In this document: positions 11,701-19,737 of the stretch, one piece after another
How the letters are laid out: every line of letters begins with the position of its first letter
Numbering within the stretch: position 1 is the stretch's first letter
From: Perkinsus marinus ATCC 50983
Lineage: Eukaryota > Perkinsozoa > Perkinsida > Perkinsidae
NCBI RefSeq assembly: GCF_000006405.1
Contig: NW_003213889.1
Span: 187,157-251,156 of the forward strand
Reading direction: 5' to 3'
DNA: 64,000 bases
Position numbers and translations under genes: made by a program
The notes under the pieces: model-generated
The model's input: only the letters and a program-made list of their open reading frames with translations
What the model was told of the DNA's origin: nothing
Database searches by the model: none

Positions 11701-12069
11701 CTCTTCCATAGACTCAGCATACGGGGGTTCACCATGGTCGTCGTTGACGTGGTTGTCGTGAGGTAGATCGTCGTTGTCGTTGATGTCGTTATTGCGGGTG
11801 CTAGGGAGCTTCAATGCGGGATCATCACTAATGTTGTTGTGGACATGGCTGTTGACTTCAGTATCGTTGTTGGCATGCTGGACCACTTCAGCGCTTGAAT
11901 GAGCCCGAGTTATGAGACTGGGATCTGGAGGGGGTAGATGTCCTTGGAGACGGCCACTTCGACGGAGCGTAGACTCGGTCTTCTCGGATGATAATAGCGA
12001 ATCGGGAGAGTAGAAGTGTTGATCGGGCGATGCATCTTCCTGGTTGATCTGGGAACTCGACATAGTCAA
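5725..12069 (-). CDS. retrotransposon Gag-Pol polyprotein (2,114 aa)
   Basis: This single open frame encodes all proteins needed for retrotransposition. Approximate residues: Thr/Pro/Ser-rich gag with a coiled-coil stretch near 270; three zinc knuckles at about 615-660 (CFRCGQSGHRATSC, CKRCGHSKHALAQC, CARCRRVGHLASIC); aspartic protease near 835 (VMVDTGSSRSYIS); reverse transcriptase with DLSKAFYSMY and THVDDITQ near 1270; RNase H from about 1456 (CVDASSQ, ICSDSLVN, NPADPISRG); integrase zinc finger at 1740-1771 (HEAHNHPG...CIICL); and integrase core with the D, D, E triad in INIDYCGP (~1803), CCDRDST (~1863) and AWWERVHRQL (~1895). All catalytic motifs are intact and no stop or frameshift is seen. 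The start Met is in the LTR; a downstream start is possible. Protease processing is inferred from the family. Confidence 0.92.
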   Translation of the reverse strand: MTMSSSQINQEDASPDQHFYSPDSLLSSEKTESTLRRSGRLQGHLPPPDPSLITRAHSSAEVVQHANNDTEVNSHVHNNISDDPALKLPSTRNNDINDNDDLPHDNHVNDDHGEPPYAESMEEELQDAIPQHSQPSTISTTPGAQPHDLHLRLLRPRTSTTPDANVIADQPPPVLTSLPPRYSEHHVRQYQSSAVDNVPNNHKSYPAGTGLQHNHPQYHTRGAAMRDQAQGAEAAPRFGRGTLPLVDLTTTTTPTPNPNDAATVAALHAVTDALANITDRLMKLEEKSNAPSTLNVVDTAKNAISTHKTSIAPTNSVRISPVASATCLDSHDDNLYTDALTKAMLTASRIRPTPDSQLFTGASDKNVETFLHEITSDFRYILSDSNMKIALLLSSMSQPTIAHVTSLYTAKYGSITETVGIDADTFLSRLIEVLREAYTTSTAHMDARLSWESLLLQGHVSFVDFINKFQKLRTEVGALRGRIIEPAEALGRLWGCLPPSLRNWASDYLPPPAAQDLTERQLQYYITRLRNHCQHGSYHLVTTTTSTTTIGTPNSTTLATTTPTVPIHSTSPSTSSQPQVLLKNSNNNPQGSAITTRPSAPASQPQPRVQTNNCFRCGQSGHRATSCPAPQPLNHQRRCKRCGHSKHALAQCSRPTSVQCARCRRVGHLASICLQPHCTSQAEPSSQHDGLTSTSTAAPQVSPPTSTTSTSATQGTQLTDRAQQISSEAPLPQCYAECALTTSPSSQPDQALHVNNDHPIIATCPTTLTPVNSATPHPPTSRTTTNVDCHSLLQGSQIPEAPVLTMSTETQPGALYTDFNFLSHDSTPHKVRVMVDTGSSRSYISLKTVRHCLQQHLVHSYRRTTPLTILTANGATFSSVVQAQLILNTRHGPRPVWLHCAEHLINDILIGVDLLLDLDIMILMAKRQPLLRTQVGPLRDSIIKLIDTKNPKTTTKKPPTEIFSGVAADGELPVLQPVSSSSQAQTTSVSSPMPDHTTTTTTSTIHSINADTTVDPPPVQPAPTSSYDLANYVADYFTTIVAYTAVGNLATHDSVADSDPCPPPDVAVDTLTVVPQPDGSFKHYHRLPWKSTARPSTSLAGVQARTEAQLRRLSSHDRQHYDDCIQDLLQRGAIRRLQPTESPHWAMCHFGVRGHALSTTPLRPVFTGTQIGKFLLRPKGNVTINVINPLLLLRTNLHYHIEDLSKAFYSMYVFADEELWLCFWYRRAWHCFTKCPMGIAPSTGFLATSIETILTDLQRHHYARPIPTITHVDDITQVFRSKEEREDTHDLNVKHFGNHNFHMNSPKRITDDSRRERALGVWIDENDAITLYSIPPLGNFDSTDYDPVKGRRPSWPADDVDLGNGNAPSEPLTVQQAFSYVCGCYDPLGLAAETTTRQRILLRQTLALGLTNNDIVPTEISAQLLQCRRHLCNMKPQPRYVTPYLDANSNPIYFACVDASSQAVGLTITARGHDRVIAHSLLVPRSKALWTVVRLELQAIILSIPYIDQFVDAFKHNDKLPRIIICSDSLVNVQRLNSIREPSGDLNNWDKSNIHKARQLLKQRGYQLCHLKGTANPADPISRGLPVQLRCDTEPKYYDSTYLQKWIINVVDSTHSATAPPCTVTSTNVTSNDANDAEGDNTNNQDNPVVVSLPQVGYSVDVLKEAQHSDPHISAIIASLGNRQQLLNLRVQLKYYFLDSDGLLRYYPHHEKLPRLQTDCPVVIPSSGARALWSRLHEAHNHPGSGSGLRRLQRLVIWHRMPRDVRRWTSQCIICLRSRRERQARNTVNQFRIKSTRPLEVINIDYCGPYHGTSGSPVALVAVCAATGFVYGRLLPDRKLSTLIHYLFLLFNENGYPSILCCDRDSTILAAVNHLASWGITVATIPAYSVRLAWWERVHRQLHDHMRCYILNQQAALQQNGDPTPPPPTYADTEKALASSIMAINETPHGPGGLGVTPNMMVHSNGNAMLPNSLVLNDTNSDEASHYVKRLILTPITDETTVQQLRQGMALSLQQYLRLARLPDLKRHDGPTRYQVPIDHPSSRLKSGDPCFYWRPRAHKLSSSWLPATFIARLPDTNFAVLEKPSGQRITEYFFNVMCIRTSEELSTAASTTS

Positions 12070-12210
12070 AGCTTGTGTGAATGAAGATATACGAATACAG
12101 ATAGTTCATAGGCTTATCCATGCGTTTCTTAATTGAGCGTTTCCGCAGGGTGAGCGAGATACAAGATACACTCAGCGAAGCGACGTGAATCGTCACCGAG
12201 AATCACCATA
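11993..12210 (-). repeat. 5' LTR of the BEL/Pao-like element
   Basis: 218 bp, identical base for base to 5284-5501 (offset 6,709). The right flank starts GGCA, matching the base run left of the other LTR. The start codon of the polyprotein (12069) lies inside this LTR, so the first 25 or so codons are LTR sequence. Confidence 0.9.
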
Positions 12211-12364
12211 GGCACTTCCGAAACGGCGTCTACTCTCGTCGCGTCGCTCACCGCAAGTTTCTAATCATACTATGGATTTCCCAGTTTACCACTGTTTGAT
12301 CGGGGGTAAATTATAAACTCCAAAGAAGAACGACCAAATCCAAGGAGGTTTGTCGCTCGCTCTC

Positions 12365-12485
12365 AGCAGTTCGGGTTTCTGGTTGCCTTTGGTTACAGCA
12401 TTCACCCGTATAACAGCTCGGATTTCTGGTTGCTTTGATAACAGCTTTCATCTGTATAACAGTTCGGGTTTCTGGTTGCCTTGTC
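12365..12485 (+). repeat. three-copy tandem repeat, about 47 bp
   Basis: The phrase CAGTTCGGGTTTCTGGTTGC recurs at about 12367, 12414 (two changes) and 12460, each followed by a short variable spacer ending in a run like GTATAACAG. No coding potential is apparent. Confidence 0.65.
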
Positions 12486-12659
12486 GGGTTTCGGGTGAGG
12501 TCTCGGGTTTACCCTTCACCTTGTCTCCCTTGGATTTTGTCGTTCTTCGTTGATCGGCATAGGCTTTTTTGGCCACTTCTGTTTCTCGAGGTGGCCCGCA
12601 TTGCCCGTAAAACGACACCAACGTTCGCAGACTCGCTCGATCTGTCAACTTGGCACAGC

Positions 12660-13260
12660 GTTCATGTACAGCGCGGTGCTTGGCAGTGCCAAGGCTTGGC
12701 AGCTAAGCACCGCGCTGTACCCCGATTCGCACGACGAGAATCTGCAGGCACTGTGATGACTACTCGTAGTTGTGTGGAGCAGGTGCCTTCAGCAATGCAT
12801 ACAGGGAAGTGCCACTTCCGAAGTGGGCACTGCCTACTAGGCAGGGAAGGGACTCGCGACGGTAGCAACAGCACTAAAATGGTCGTAGTAATGATAGTAG
12901 TAATAATTCATTACTATTGAACGTTTCCTTGCTTCATCGTGTAGAATGAGCCGAGTGTCTTCGCCACCGTCTCCACGTCATACCCGCCGCGCCGATGGAA
13001 GGCAGCGGTATGGAACGGCCCTTCCGGGAAGGGCCTGCCCTACCAGAGGCAAGAGACATCGAGTTGTTCGCTGTCTGAACAACGCATTCTGTCAGTGACA
13101 GACTGTCACACCTGCTCGCTGCGAGGGAGACGAGGTGGCACCTAATCACCTCTCCACATGTACTCTAGCTGCTTGAGTCTAACGCCATGAATGAAGCCAC
13201 CGATCAGCTGCAAGCGGATCAGTGATCAACCGCGCAATGTCGATCGGTGGCTTCATCCCG
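12660..13260. repeat. cluster of perfect hairpins in an intergenic region
   Basis: Several inverted repeats sit within 600 bp. Arms of 16 bp at 12666-12681 and 12705-12720 (GTACAGCGCGGTGCTT) are perfect, and an overlapping inner palindrome TTGGCAGTGCCAA lies at the base of the loop. GGCCCTTCCGGGAAGGGCC lies at 13017-13035. CTGTCAGTGACAG lies at 13089-13101. Arms of 15 bp (ATGAAGCCACCGATC) lie at 13191-13205 and 13242-13256 and enclose another palindrome (GATCAGTGATC). A looser one is at about 12812-12832. No protein-coding signal is present. They could be structured RNAs, small mobile hairpins or recombination substrates; I cannot tell which. Confidence 0.6.
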
Positions 13261-13909
13261 CCTAGATATCATCCAATCAGAATTAGTCAGTAACTGCTGT
13301 CTTGAGAGTACCTAAGGCCATCGGAGTTGGTTTCAGCGAAACCGTCGTTCTGCGCTGATCATGCAGTTGTCATGCAGTCTGACTGACACTTCAGATATTT
13401 ACTGATAGTTTCAAATTCCCCCATGGTATGCTTACCCGTCCACCCAGGACGAGTCCTTTTTTCGTCTATCCTTTTACCCCAGGCAACACAGGTGCTATCC
13501 CTTTACATGTTTTGGTTAAACCTAAGCGTATCTTGCATCACCTAGGATTCTGCGCAGACCGTGGCAGAAATACCCATCCTAAAGGAAGGCGCTTTCCATC
13601 TCTAACATCGGCAAGGTCGAATTCATAGCGACTAAGAAGATGTCGCGAGATTCGTCAACGGACCGATTTGTCATTAGCGCTCGCCCGAAATTACTCGAGT
13701 CTCTCGTGAGACCACGAGTAGTCGTCACAAGGTAGTTCATTCGTCGAGCTAGCGCATGCTGCTCGTATTTTGAGTCACTGTCAGACTGACATGCCTTTGT
13801 ACTCTCCTTTGGTGATTTTCGGGGAAGGTCATCAGGAGACTTCGGACGTGATCGCTGTTGCTCATGTTGCATTTCGTATCCTTCAGTCACATCTTCCCGT
13901 TTCCCATCA
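13261..13909. other. intergenic, no supported gene
   Basis: Only short frames; presumably the 5' region of the succinyl-CoA ligase gene. Confidence 0.45.
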
Positions 13910-15288
13910 ATGTTGCCAACCCTAACCAGAGGCAATAGCTGCTCTACTCTAATACGCCGTGGTGTATTACCAATGACTAATGCTGCTATGTTTTCTACCC
14001 TCTACAGGAACCCCCGAATCTTCGCTCCCAGAGGCCTGCAAGTTCGCCATCTCAACTTACATGAGCATCAATCGCTCAACGTTTTCAAGAAATACGGAGT
14101 CTGTGTACCGCATGGGTACTATGCTAAGACTCCGGAAGAGGCTGAACAGTTTGCCAAGGCATTGGGTGGTGGAGACGTGGTCGTAAAGGCTCAGGTAGGC
14201 GTTAAGATCAAAGTAGACCCTCTATGGGTTGTCTCTCTGTTCAGGTGCTCGCTGGTGGTCGGGGTCGTGGTCACTTCAAGGAAAATGGCTTCCAAGGAGG
14301 TGTTCATATCGTCAAGAATCCTATCGAGGCTAAAGATTTGGCCTCCAAAATGATAGGCAACACCCTTGTGACCAAGCAAACTGGGGAGGCTGGTAAAATC
14401 TGTAACGGCGTCTTCCTTTCCGAGAGGTTCCAGATAGCCTCAGAGAAGTACTTTGCCATTCTTATGGATCGTTCCTTTGGTGGACCAGTCATGGTTGGGT
14501 CGAAGTATGGTGGGATGAGTATAGAGGATGTTGCCGCTGAACACCCCGAGGCGATCATCAAGATTCCTGTTGACATCAATAGTGGTATTTCTGATGGTGA
14601 GGCCAGAGAGATGGCCGAGAAGATCGACTTCGAGGGTGAGATCGTCGACGAAGCTGTCATTGCCATCAAGGCTCTCTACGAGACATTCCGTCAGTCGGAT
14701 TGTACTATGGTCGAGATCAATCCCCTCGCTGAGACCAAAGATGGCCGTGTTATGGTATGCGATGCTAAAGTCAATTTTGATGACAATGCTCAGTTCCGTC
14801 AGAAGGATATTTTTTCACAGAGGGATATTACCCAGGAGGACCCCAGAGAAGTAGCAGCCTCCAAATGGGATCTCAACTACATTGGTTTGGATGGCAACAT
14901 TGGGTGCATGGTCAATGGTGCTGGCCTCGCCATGGCTACCATGGATCTCCTTTCTCTCAAGGGAGGTAGTCCTGCCAACTTCCTGGATGTCGGTGGTGCT
15001 GCGGAAACTGATCAAGTCAGAGCCGCGTTCGAGATTCTGGAGAAGGACCCCAAGGTGAAGAGTATTTTGGTGAATATCTTTGGTGGTATCATGAGATGTG
15101 ATGTCATCGCTCAAGGCGTCGTTCAAGCGATGAGTGAACTGAACATGGAAAAGCCTATTGTCATCCGTCTTGTTGGCACTAACGTCGAGCAAGGCAAGAA
15201 GATCATTAAGGATGCTGGACTCAAGGTTTACGCTTTCGATGATCTCAATGAAGCAGCGGCTAAGGCTGTCGAGCTGTCCAATCAATAA
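13910..15288 (+). CDS. succinyl-CoA ligase beta subunit, mitochondrial
   Basis: The beta subunit pairs with the alpha subunit in the TCA cycle to convert succinyl-CoA plus NDP and phosphate to succinate plus NTP. Exon 1 (13910-14194) and exon 2 (14245-15288) are separated by a 50-nt GT-AG intron that splits [15 protein letters not shown], giving 442 aa. The N-terminus is rich in Arg, Ser and Thr and lacks acidic residues, as expected of a mitochondrial leader; mature homology begins at LNLHEHQS. An alternative start is the Met at 13973. Visible family signatures are the ATP-grasp segment ([10 protein letters not shown]), [13 protein letters not shown], the ligand loop [13 protein letters not shown], and the C-terminal [16 protein letters not shown]. 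The length fits the family once the leader is counted. ADP or GDP preference cannot be judged by eye. Confidence 0.95.
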
Positions 15289-16313
15289 TCGTTCTATCAG
15301 TGGCGGTACCCCAAGCACGGTTGGTCCATTTTTATTATTCATGCCACAGCTCTCATCATATGCTAATATTGGTGCCATTTTACATTGTCTTTTTATTCAC
15401 TTCGTTTAGTTGATAGTTGGTATTGGGTGGATCAAAGGGCGTAGTTAAGGCTACTTATAATACTCCGAATCTCACAGAAAGTGTGGCATTGCTCATCTAT
15501 TATGACCGGGTCACGTCCCTAATCGAGTCTGGGTTAGAAATGAATTTAATGGCATTTCTAGAGGGTAGTCACGTGCTTAGCTCAAAGAGTGTATCAAACT
15601 GTATAATTGTCATTTTGGTGACGATTCCAAATGGTTACAACACAAAACCAATAAACTGTATTGGAAACACGGCAAGTGTTCGCAAAGGGGTTTGCAGGAC
15701 GATGGGGATCTGCTTCCCATGAGGTTACTACCATAATCGGTATGGTGTATTCTACGAACTCCAAACTCGAGAACATCAGCCCTTATCAGCTCGTAGTGCT
15801 ATCTATCACATACTCTTGTCACTCGAGCAGGGTAACCCAATTACACTTAGTTTGACCACGCCTGTGGCAATACCCAACTTGTCACGTCCTGGCTACTGCT
15901 ACTGCTGCTGTTGCTCTACAGAGGGCAGATAAATATTGTACACTGCCAGACCTACCGACTTCTGCATGTCAGTGTGGGAGAGTATACACATAGTCCACTA
16001 CATATGTTCGTAACCGTATGGAAATTCTGAGAAAAAATTCGCATGTAAACTTTCATAGTATGTGAGGAAACTCCTGAACTCAGCTGAGGAAAGCGAACAT
16101 ATATTCCTCCAACACTACTGCGTGCGACCAGCCATGGGAAAAAAGCAATGCTTTGGTGAACAACCTCTTTGACCCACACTAAACTGCATAACAAAAGAAT
16201 CAACAACAGAGTAACATACATATAGTAGATACAATAGTATAGACAGTAAATAGACTACCGCGCATAAGGAGCGGAAGAGTGAGATTTATCACAAGCACTT
16301 CTAACTATCAACT
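15289..16313. other. intergenic between two convergent genes
   Basis: No supported gene; both flanking genes end here. It holds one copy of the 110-bp MITE-like family at 16018-16118. Confidence 0.5.
16018..16118 (+). repeat. MITE-like 110-bp repeat, copy 1
   Basis: It contains GAAATTCTGAGAAAAAATTC, then GTGAGGAAACTCCTGAACTC, AGCTGAGGAAAGCGAACATA and TCCAACACTAC. The same blocks in the same order recur at 18721-18774, 24961-25070, 27853-27992 (reverse) and 29719-29775 (reverse). Confidence 0.75.
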
Positions 16314-17943
16314 TCACTCAGAAACCCGAAGGACCCCTCGCAATTCAAGCTGTGTTTGGTTTCCAGACAGTTCCAGCTCGAGGACCCTGAGTGCCTCTAA
16401 AGGGTGTTTCCCTTCTAGCATGTCATTGCTGTCCTTAGCAGAGGCCTGTGGTGACACGCCGAGTGTGATGTGGGGATACAAGTTGCCGCATGGTACGGCT
16501 TGTAGGAACTGCACTGGCGCCGCACATACACCCACATCAGAGCACACAGCGAAGGCCGTCGTGAACCCGAACGAGTCACCAATACGTGGCCATAACTGCC
16601 GTACCAGGCTCATACTGTAATGATCGAACGCATTGGAGCTGTCCACATAGAGCAAAGTAACGTGGAACTCATCCTTAGGCACGATTCCCTTCGTCGCCAT
16701 ATACCCCCAACCCTTCCCCACAGCTCTTCTGAGTAGTCGTTGAGACTCTCTAGTTAACTCAAGCTGGAACATACTGCGGCCAACCAATGACGGTAGGTTT
16801 TCACCACTACCAGTGGTAGTGCCGGACCAGGAGGTATGCTGCTGCGGTCGATAGCACTCACTAGGAGGAGAACGACGAGGCTGTCCTCCCTTCCCTGTAC
16901 CGACAGGTACTATATTCTTCTCGATCCTAGCAACCTCCCGCATCGCCACAGTTATTTCCTCTTCAGAAAACTCGTCCCCTTTCCCAAGTACCTCCAGAGT
17001 TCTCTCCACCATTTCCCTCCGAGGCAAGGTCACATCGATATCGCAGAGCTTGGACACCGAGAACTGCGCCAACTCCTCCTTGCTGATAGGCTCAGCTTGG
17101 GAAGCCGTGGAGCCCAGGATGAAGTCAATGTCAGCGTACCGGTCAATGGACTGAACCAATCACATGAAAAAATTTATCACATAGCATAACCCACCTTATG
17201 TTTTCCATGCCGATTCCGCACGTTCTTCGCGCATACGTCGAAGTACTTCCTTCCCTTGATTGGGTCGAATGGTGACACGTCCGCCTCTCCTGTACCACCC
17301 GCCGTATCACCAGGATGCGACCATTGTAAATAAATGATCTCAGGATACTCCCCATCACAAGGACATATAGCGTAGTAGATATCAGACCTGATGAAAGTTA
17401 GTCCCTCCGAAGTCACTGGCAGTTGTCTTCACTGACCTATGCCTCAGCTGCGTATTAATTCTATCCACCATAACGTATTCAGGATCACCATAATACGTGC
17501 ACTCCGAGAGCTTCTCCAGAAACTTCCCTTTAGCATTCCCACCACCCTTGCTAGCCGTACGGAACTCATCCTGATTCAACCATATCCCCTTCAGCAGTAG
17601 AGCGACGGTCCGCATGGTAGTGCCTAATACCCCACCTCGACGTCCCACAGGCTCCTACACTACTACTTTTTCCACTCCCCTGCAGGCCTCTAGATACCAC
17701 AACAACTTGCTTTCGCCTTTTACACTTCTTACTCCCCCTTTCTTCTGACAGACCCCGCGGGGATACCGCATTTGCTGCCTGTCCATGGTCCGGACTAGAG
17801 CACGGCAATATACACCCTTGCACCATGTGATCAGGTGAGACGTCGCTCATTATGGACACCGAGCCACTGCTGCTACTGCTACTTGATGATGTCGATGCCG
17901 CCCTTCTCCTCGCTATCCCTTCCTTGTCATTCACATTCGACAT
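16314..17943 (-). CDS. P-loop kinase + 2H phosphodiesterase, tRNA-ligase end-healing-like
   Basis: By family, these two activities prepare RNA ends for sealing: a 5'-OH kinase and a 2',3'-cyclic phosphodiesterase. Four exons (17943-17664, 17623-17437, 17387-17195, 17150-16314) with introns of 40, 49 and 44 nt give 498 aa in frame. Residues 1-85 or so are Ser-rich and basic. The kinase P-loop RGLQGSGKS spans the end of exon 1 and splices to STTMRT. WLNQDEF, VMVDRINTQLRHRSD and IIYLQWSHPGD follow, resembling the Trl1 kinase domain. The C-terminal domain has the two 2H motifs, FHVTLLYV and PHITLGVS. The order matches fungal/plant tRNA ligase, but nothing here resembles the N-terminal adenylyltransferase ligase domain, so either sealing is done by another protein or this is a stand-alone end-healing enzyme. 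Kinase and 2H motifs are clear; the tRNA role is inferred. Confidence 0.78.
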
Positions 17944-18175
17944 AGCTGCGCCCACGTTTCGCAGAGAGAAATCAAAAGAACAAAATACAAGCCTGATATA
18001 ACAATACCAAACACACAACTTGTCGCCGTCACATTGATGATATCAACTCAACACCAACCCGGCCATGGTGTTAAAAGTAGAAGCATTGGCATGCTACATA
18101 GAAAAGCATTGTCGTCAATAGCATGACATTTACACGCCCCCGACAGAGTAACTGAAGTAGACAGAGCTACTTCCT

Positions 18176-19450
18176 TCAACCATCAGAGTGAGAAACCGCA
18201 GTAGCAGATGTCGGTCGGGGGGATTCGCCCGTGGGAGCAACCCTGAGGTCCTCTCTAAGTAACTCACCCCCAACGAGTATGTCCAGACTATCCATCTCAC
18301 TCTCTATACCACTCATCGCTATATTCGTCCGTAGCTCCATAAGATCTGCCACTTCCACCTGGTCCATAAGGATCAACTTGGACCCCCCTCGGCCAATGTG
18401 GACTCCTACGAAGGGCTGGTGTCTCTGCATTGGTCCGATAACTCCATCCAGATGTACTGTATAGCACTCTACCGGCAACTGACCTCACAGTGACGGAAAA
18501 AGCTCATCCTCATCAAGAGTGGAGCGTGGCCGCATGCTATCAAATGGCTTCACACAGGGTACCTAGGATAGACCCGCCTGAACTGTGACGACATTTGATA
18601 TCGGTGGTGGAAAACATGCAGTACTCATCTACCCGCGTATGTACCAACGAGAAAACCTTGGGGAAGTTTTGTAGGTTTTTATACACTCCTACTCCAAGTC
18701 GTGTGTACATTCTCGCAGTGCAGTGAAGAAACTCCTGAACTCAGCTGAGAAAACCAAACGTATATTCCAACATGATAGCCGACATTCCCACCACTACTTG
18801 TTCTTCCTCAGAGTGCCCCCTTGGTGAGTTAACTCCATACTGGGAGCCTAAAGACTCCGCCCTACTTCCTCTCTTGAGATCGTCCATAATAACTGTAAAT
18901 ATAGTTCTATGGAAGGTGAGGTACGGTAGGATAGTGGCTGCTCTACATTACCATCATTCAACCGTATCTTGTTTCCGATGGTGATGGTGATACAGTATGT
19001 TCTTGTATCACCAACACGCCATCACGCTCATCCATGATCGTCGGGAGGTACGGTTTCTCCAATTTAGAGGGACGAAAGTGTGTGATACACTCCATGACGA
19101 AGTCCCATGATACCACACTTCCTCCAATTCATTGCAAGCTAATGCGCCCTCAGGCAATGCCGACNNNNNNNNNNNNNNNNNNNNNNNNNNNNNNNNNNNN
19201 NNNNNNNNNNNNNNNNNNNNNNNNNNNNNNNNNNNNNNNNNNNNNNNNNNNNNNNNNNNNNNNNAAATCTGCCACATAGGAGAAAGCCGTATCGGCTTCG
19301 ACTTGGTACTCACTAAAGGTGGTCGAAGCGTCCCCCTTCGTTAACTTCAGTGACCAACTTCACCTCCTCAACCACACATCGCATGCCCTCTTCGCGACAG
19401 CAAGAAGGATGACATCCCACGGCAGCCCTCAATTCGTCGAGGGTCGTGAC
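18176..19450 (-). CDS. unresolved minus-strand gene around an assembly gap
   Basis: Several stretches look coding on the minus strand but cannot be joined with confidence. At 19440-19320 there is TTLDELRAAVGCH followed by CVVEEVKLVTEVNE. On the other side of the gap, at about 19120-19000, the frame reads DFVMECITHFRP then KLEKPYLPTIMDERDGV. At 18540-18485 it reads KPFDSMRPRSTLDEDELFPS, and at 18470-18178 it reads YTVHLDGVIGPMQRHQPFV and SKLILMDQVEVADLMEL. The last two share one frame and are separated only by a TGA near 18483. I recognise no family. It may be one gene broken by the gap, or two. Confidence 0.35.
18721..18774 (+). repeat. MITE-like repeat, partial copy 2
   Basis: Matches the second half of the family: GAAGAAACTCCTGAACTCAG, then TATATTCCAACAT. 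Confidence 0.65.
19165..19264. other. assembly gap (100 N)
   Basis: A run of exactly 100 unknown bases, probably a scaffold placeholder. It interrupts the unresolved minus-strand gene. Confidence 0.99.
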
Positions 19451-19737
19451 CGAACAGCGGCTTCATGACACCCCCGCGTGCAGAAACACCCATAAGAAAT
19501 CCCTTGTGATGAGCTGGATGTTAAAGAGCTTTCAAATGGTGAGTTTGTTGTTCACTAACTGTCACTTGCCGCGAAATTACGAGGGGTGGACCCTTTTTTT
19601 GGCAACCGGAAAATTCCGTGGCGAGTGACTACATTTCGTGGCGAGTGACTGTTACTGAGTGATGTAAGTTTTTTGGATAACCTCGATGGAATGAACATTG
19701 GCGAGTTGTAAGGGGGCCACGGAATATGCTAGACTAA

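Larger units (their letters stand above)
5284..12210 (-). mobile_element. complete BEL/Pao-like LTR retrotransposon
   Basis: A 6,927-bp element on the minus strand is bounded by two identical 218-bp direct repeats and flanked on both sides by GGCA (5280-5283 and 12211-12214), a perfect 4-bp target-site duplication. One uninterrupted 2,114-codon frame encodes gag, protease, reverse transcriptase, RNase H and integrase in the order used by BEL/Pao and Gypsy elements. The RT carries HVDD, and the RNase H ends NPADPISRG, a pattern typical of Pao elements. LTR termini are not TG...CA (they read TATGG...CTATT), and no tRNA-complementary TGG primer-binding site follows the 5' LTR. Identical LTRs and an open frame indicate recent insertion. 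Confidence 0.9.

Noticed and set aside
12365-12485. Short repeats with spacers considered as a CRISPR array
   Set aside because: Only three degenerate units, no cas genes, and the host is clearly eukaryotic with introns in most genes.
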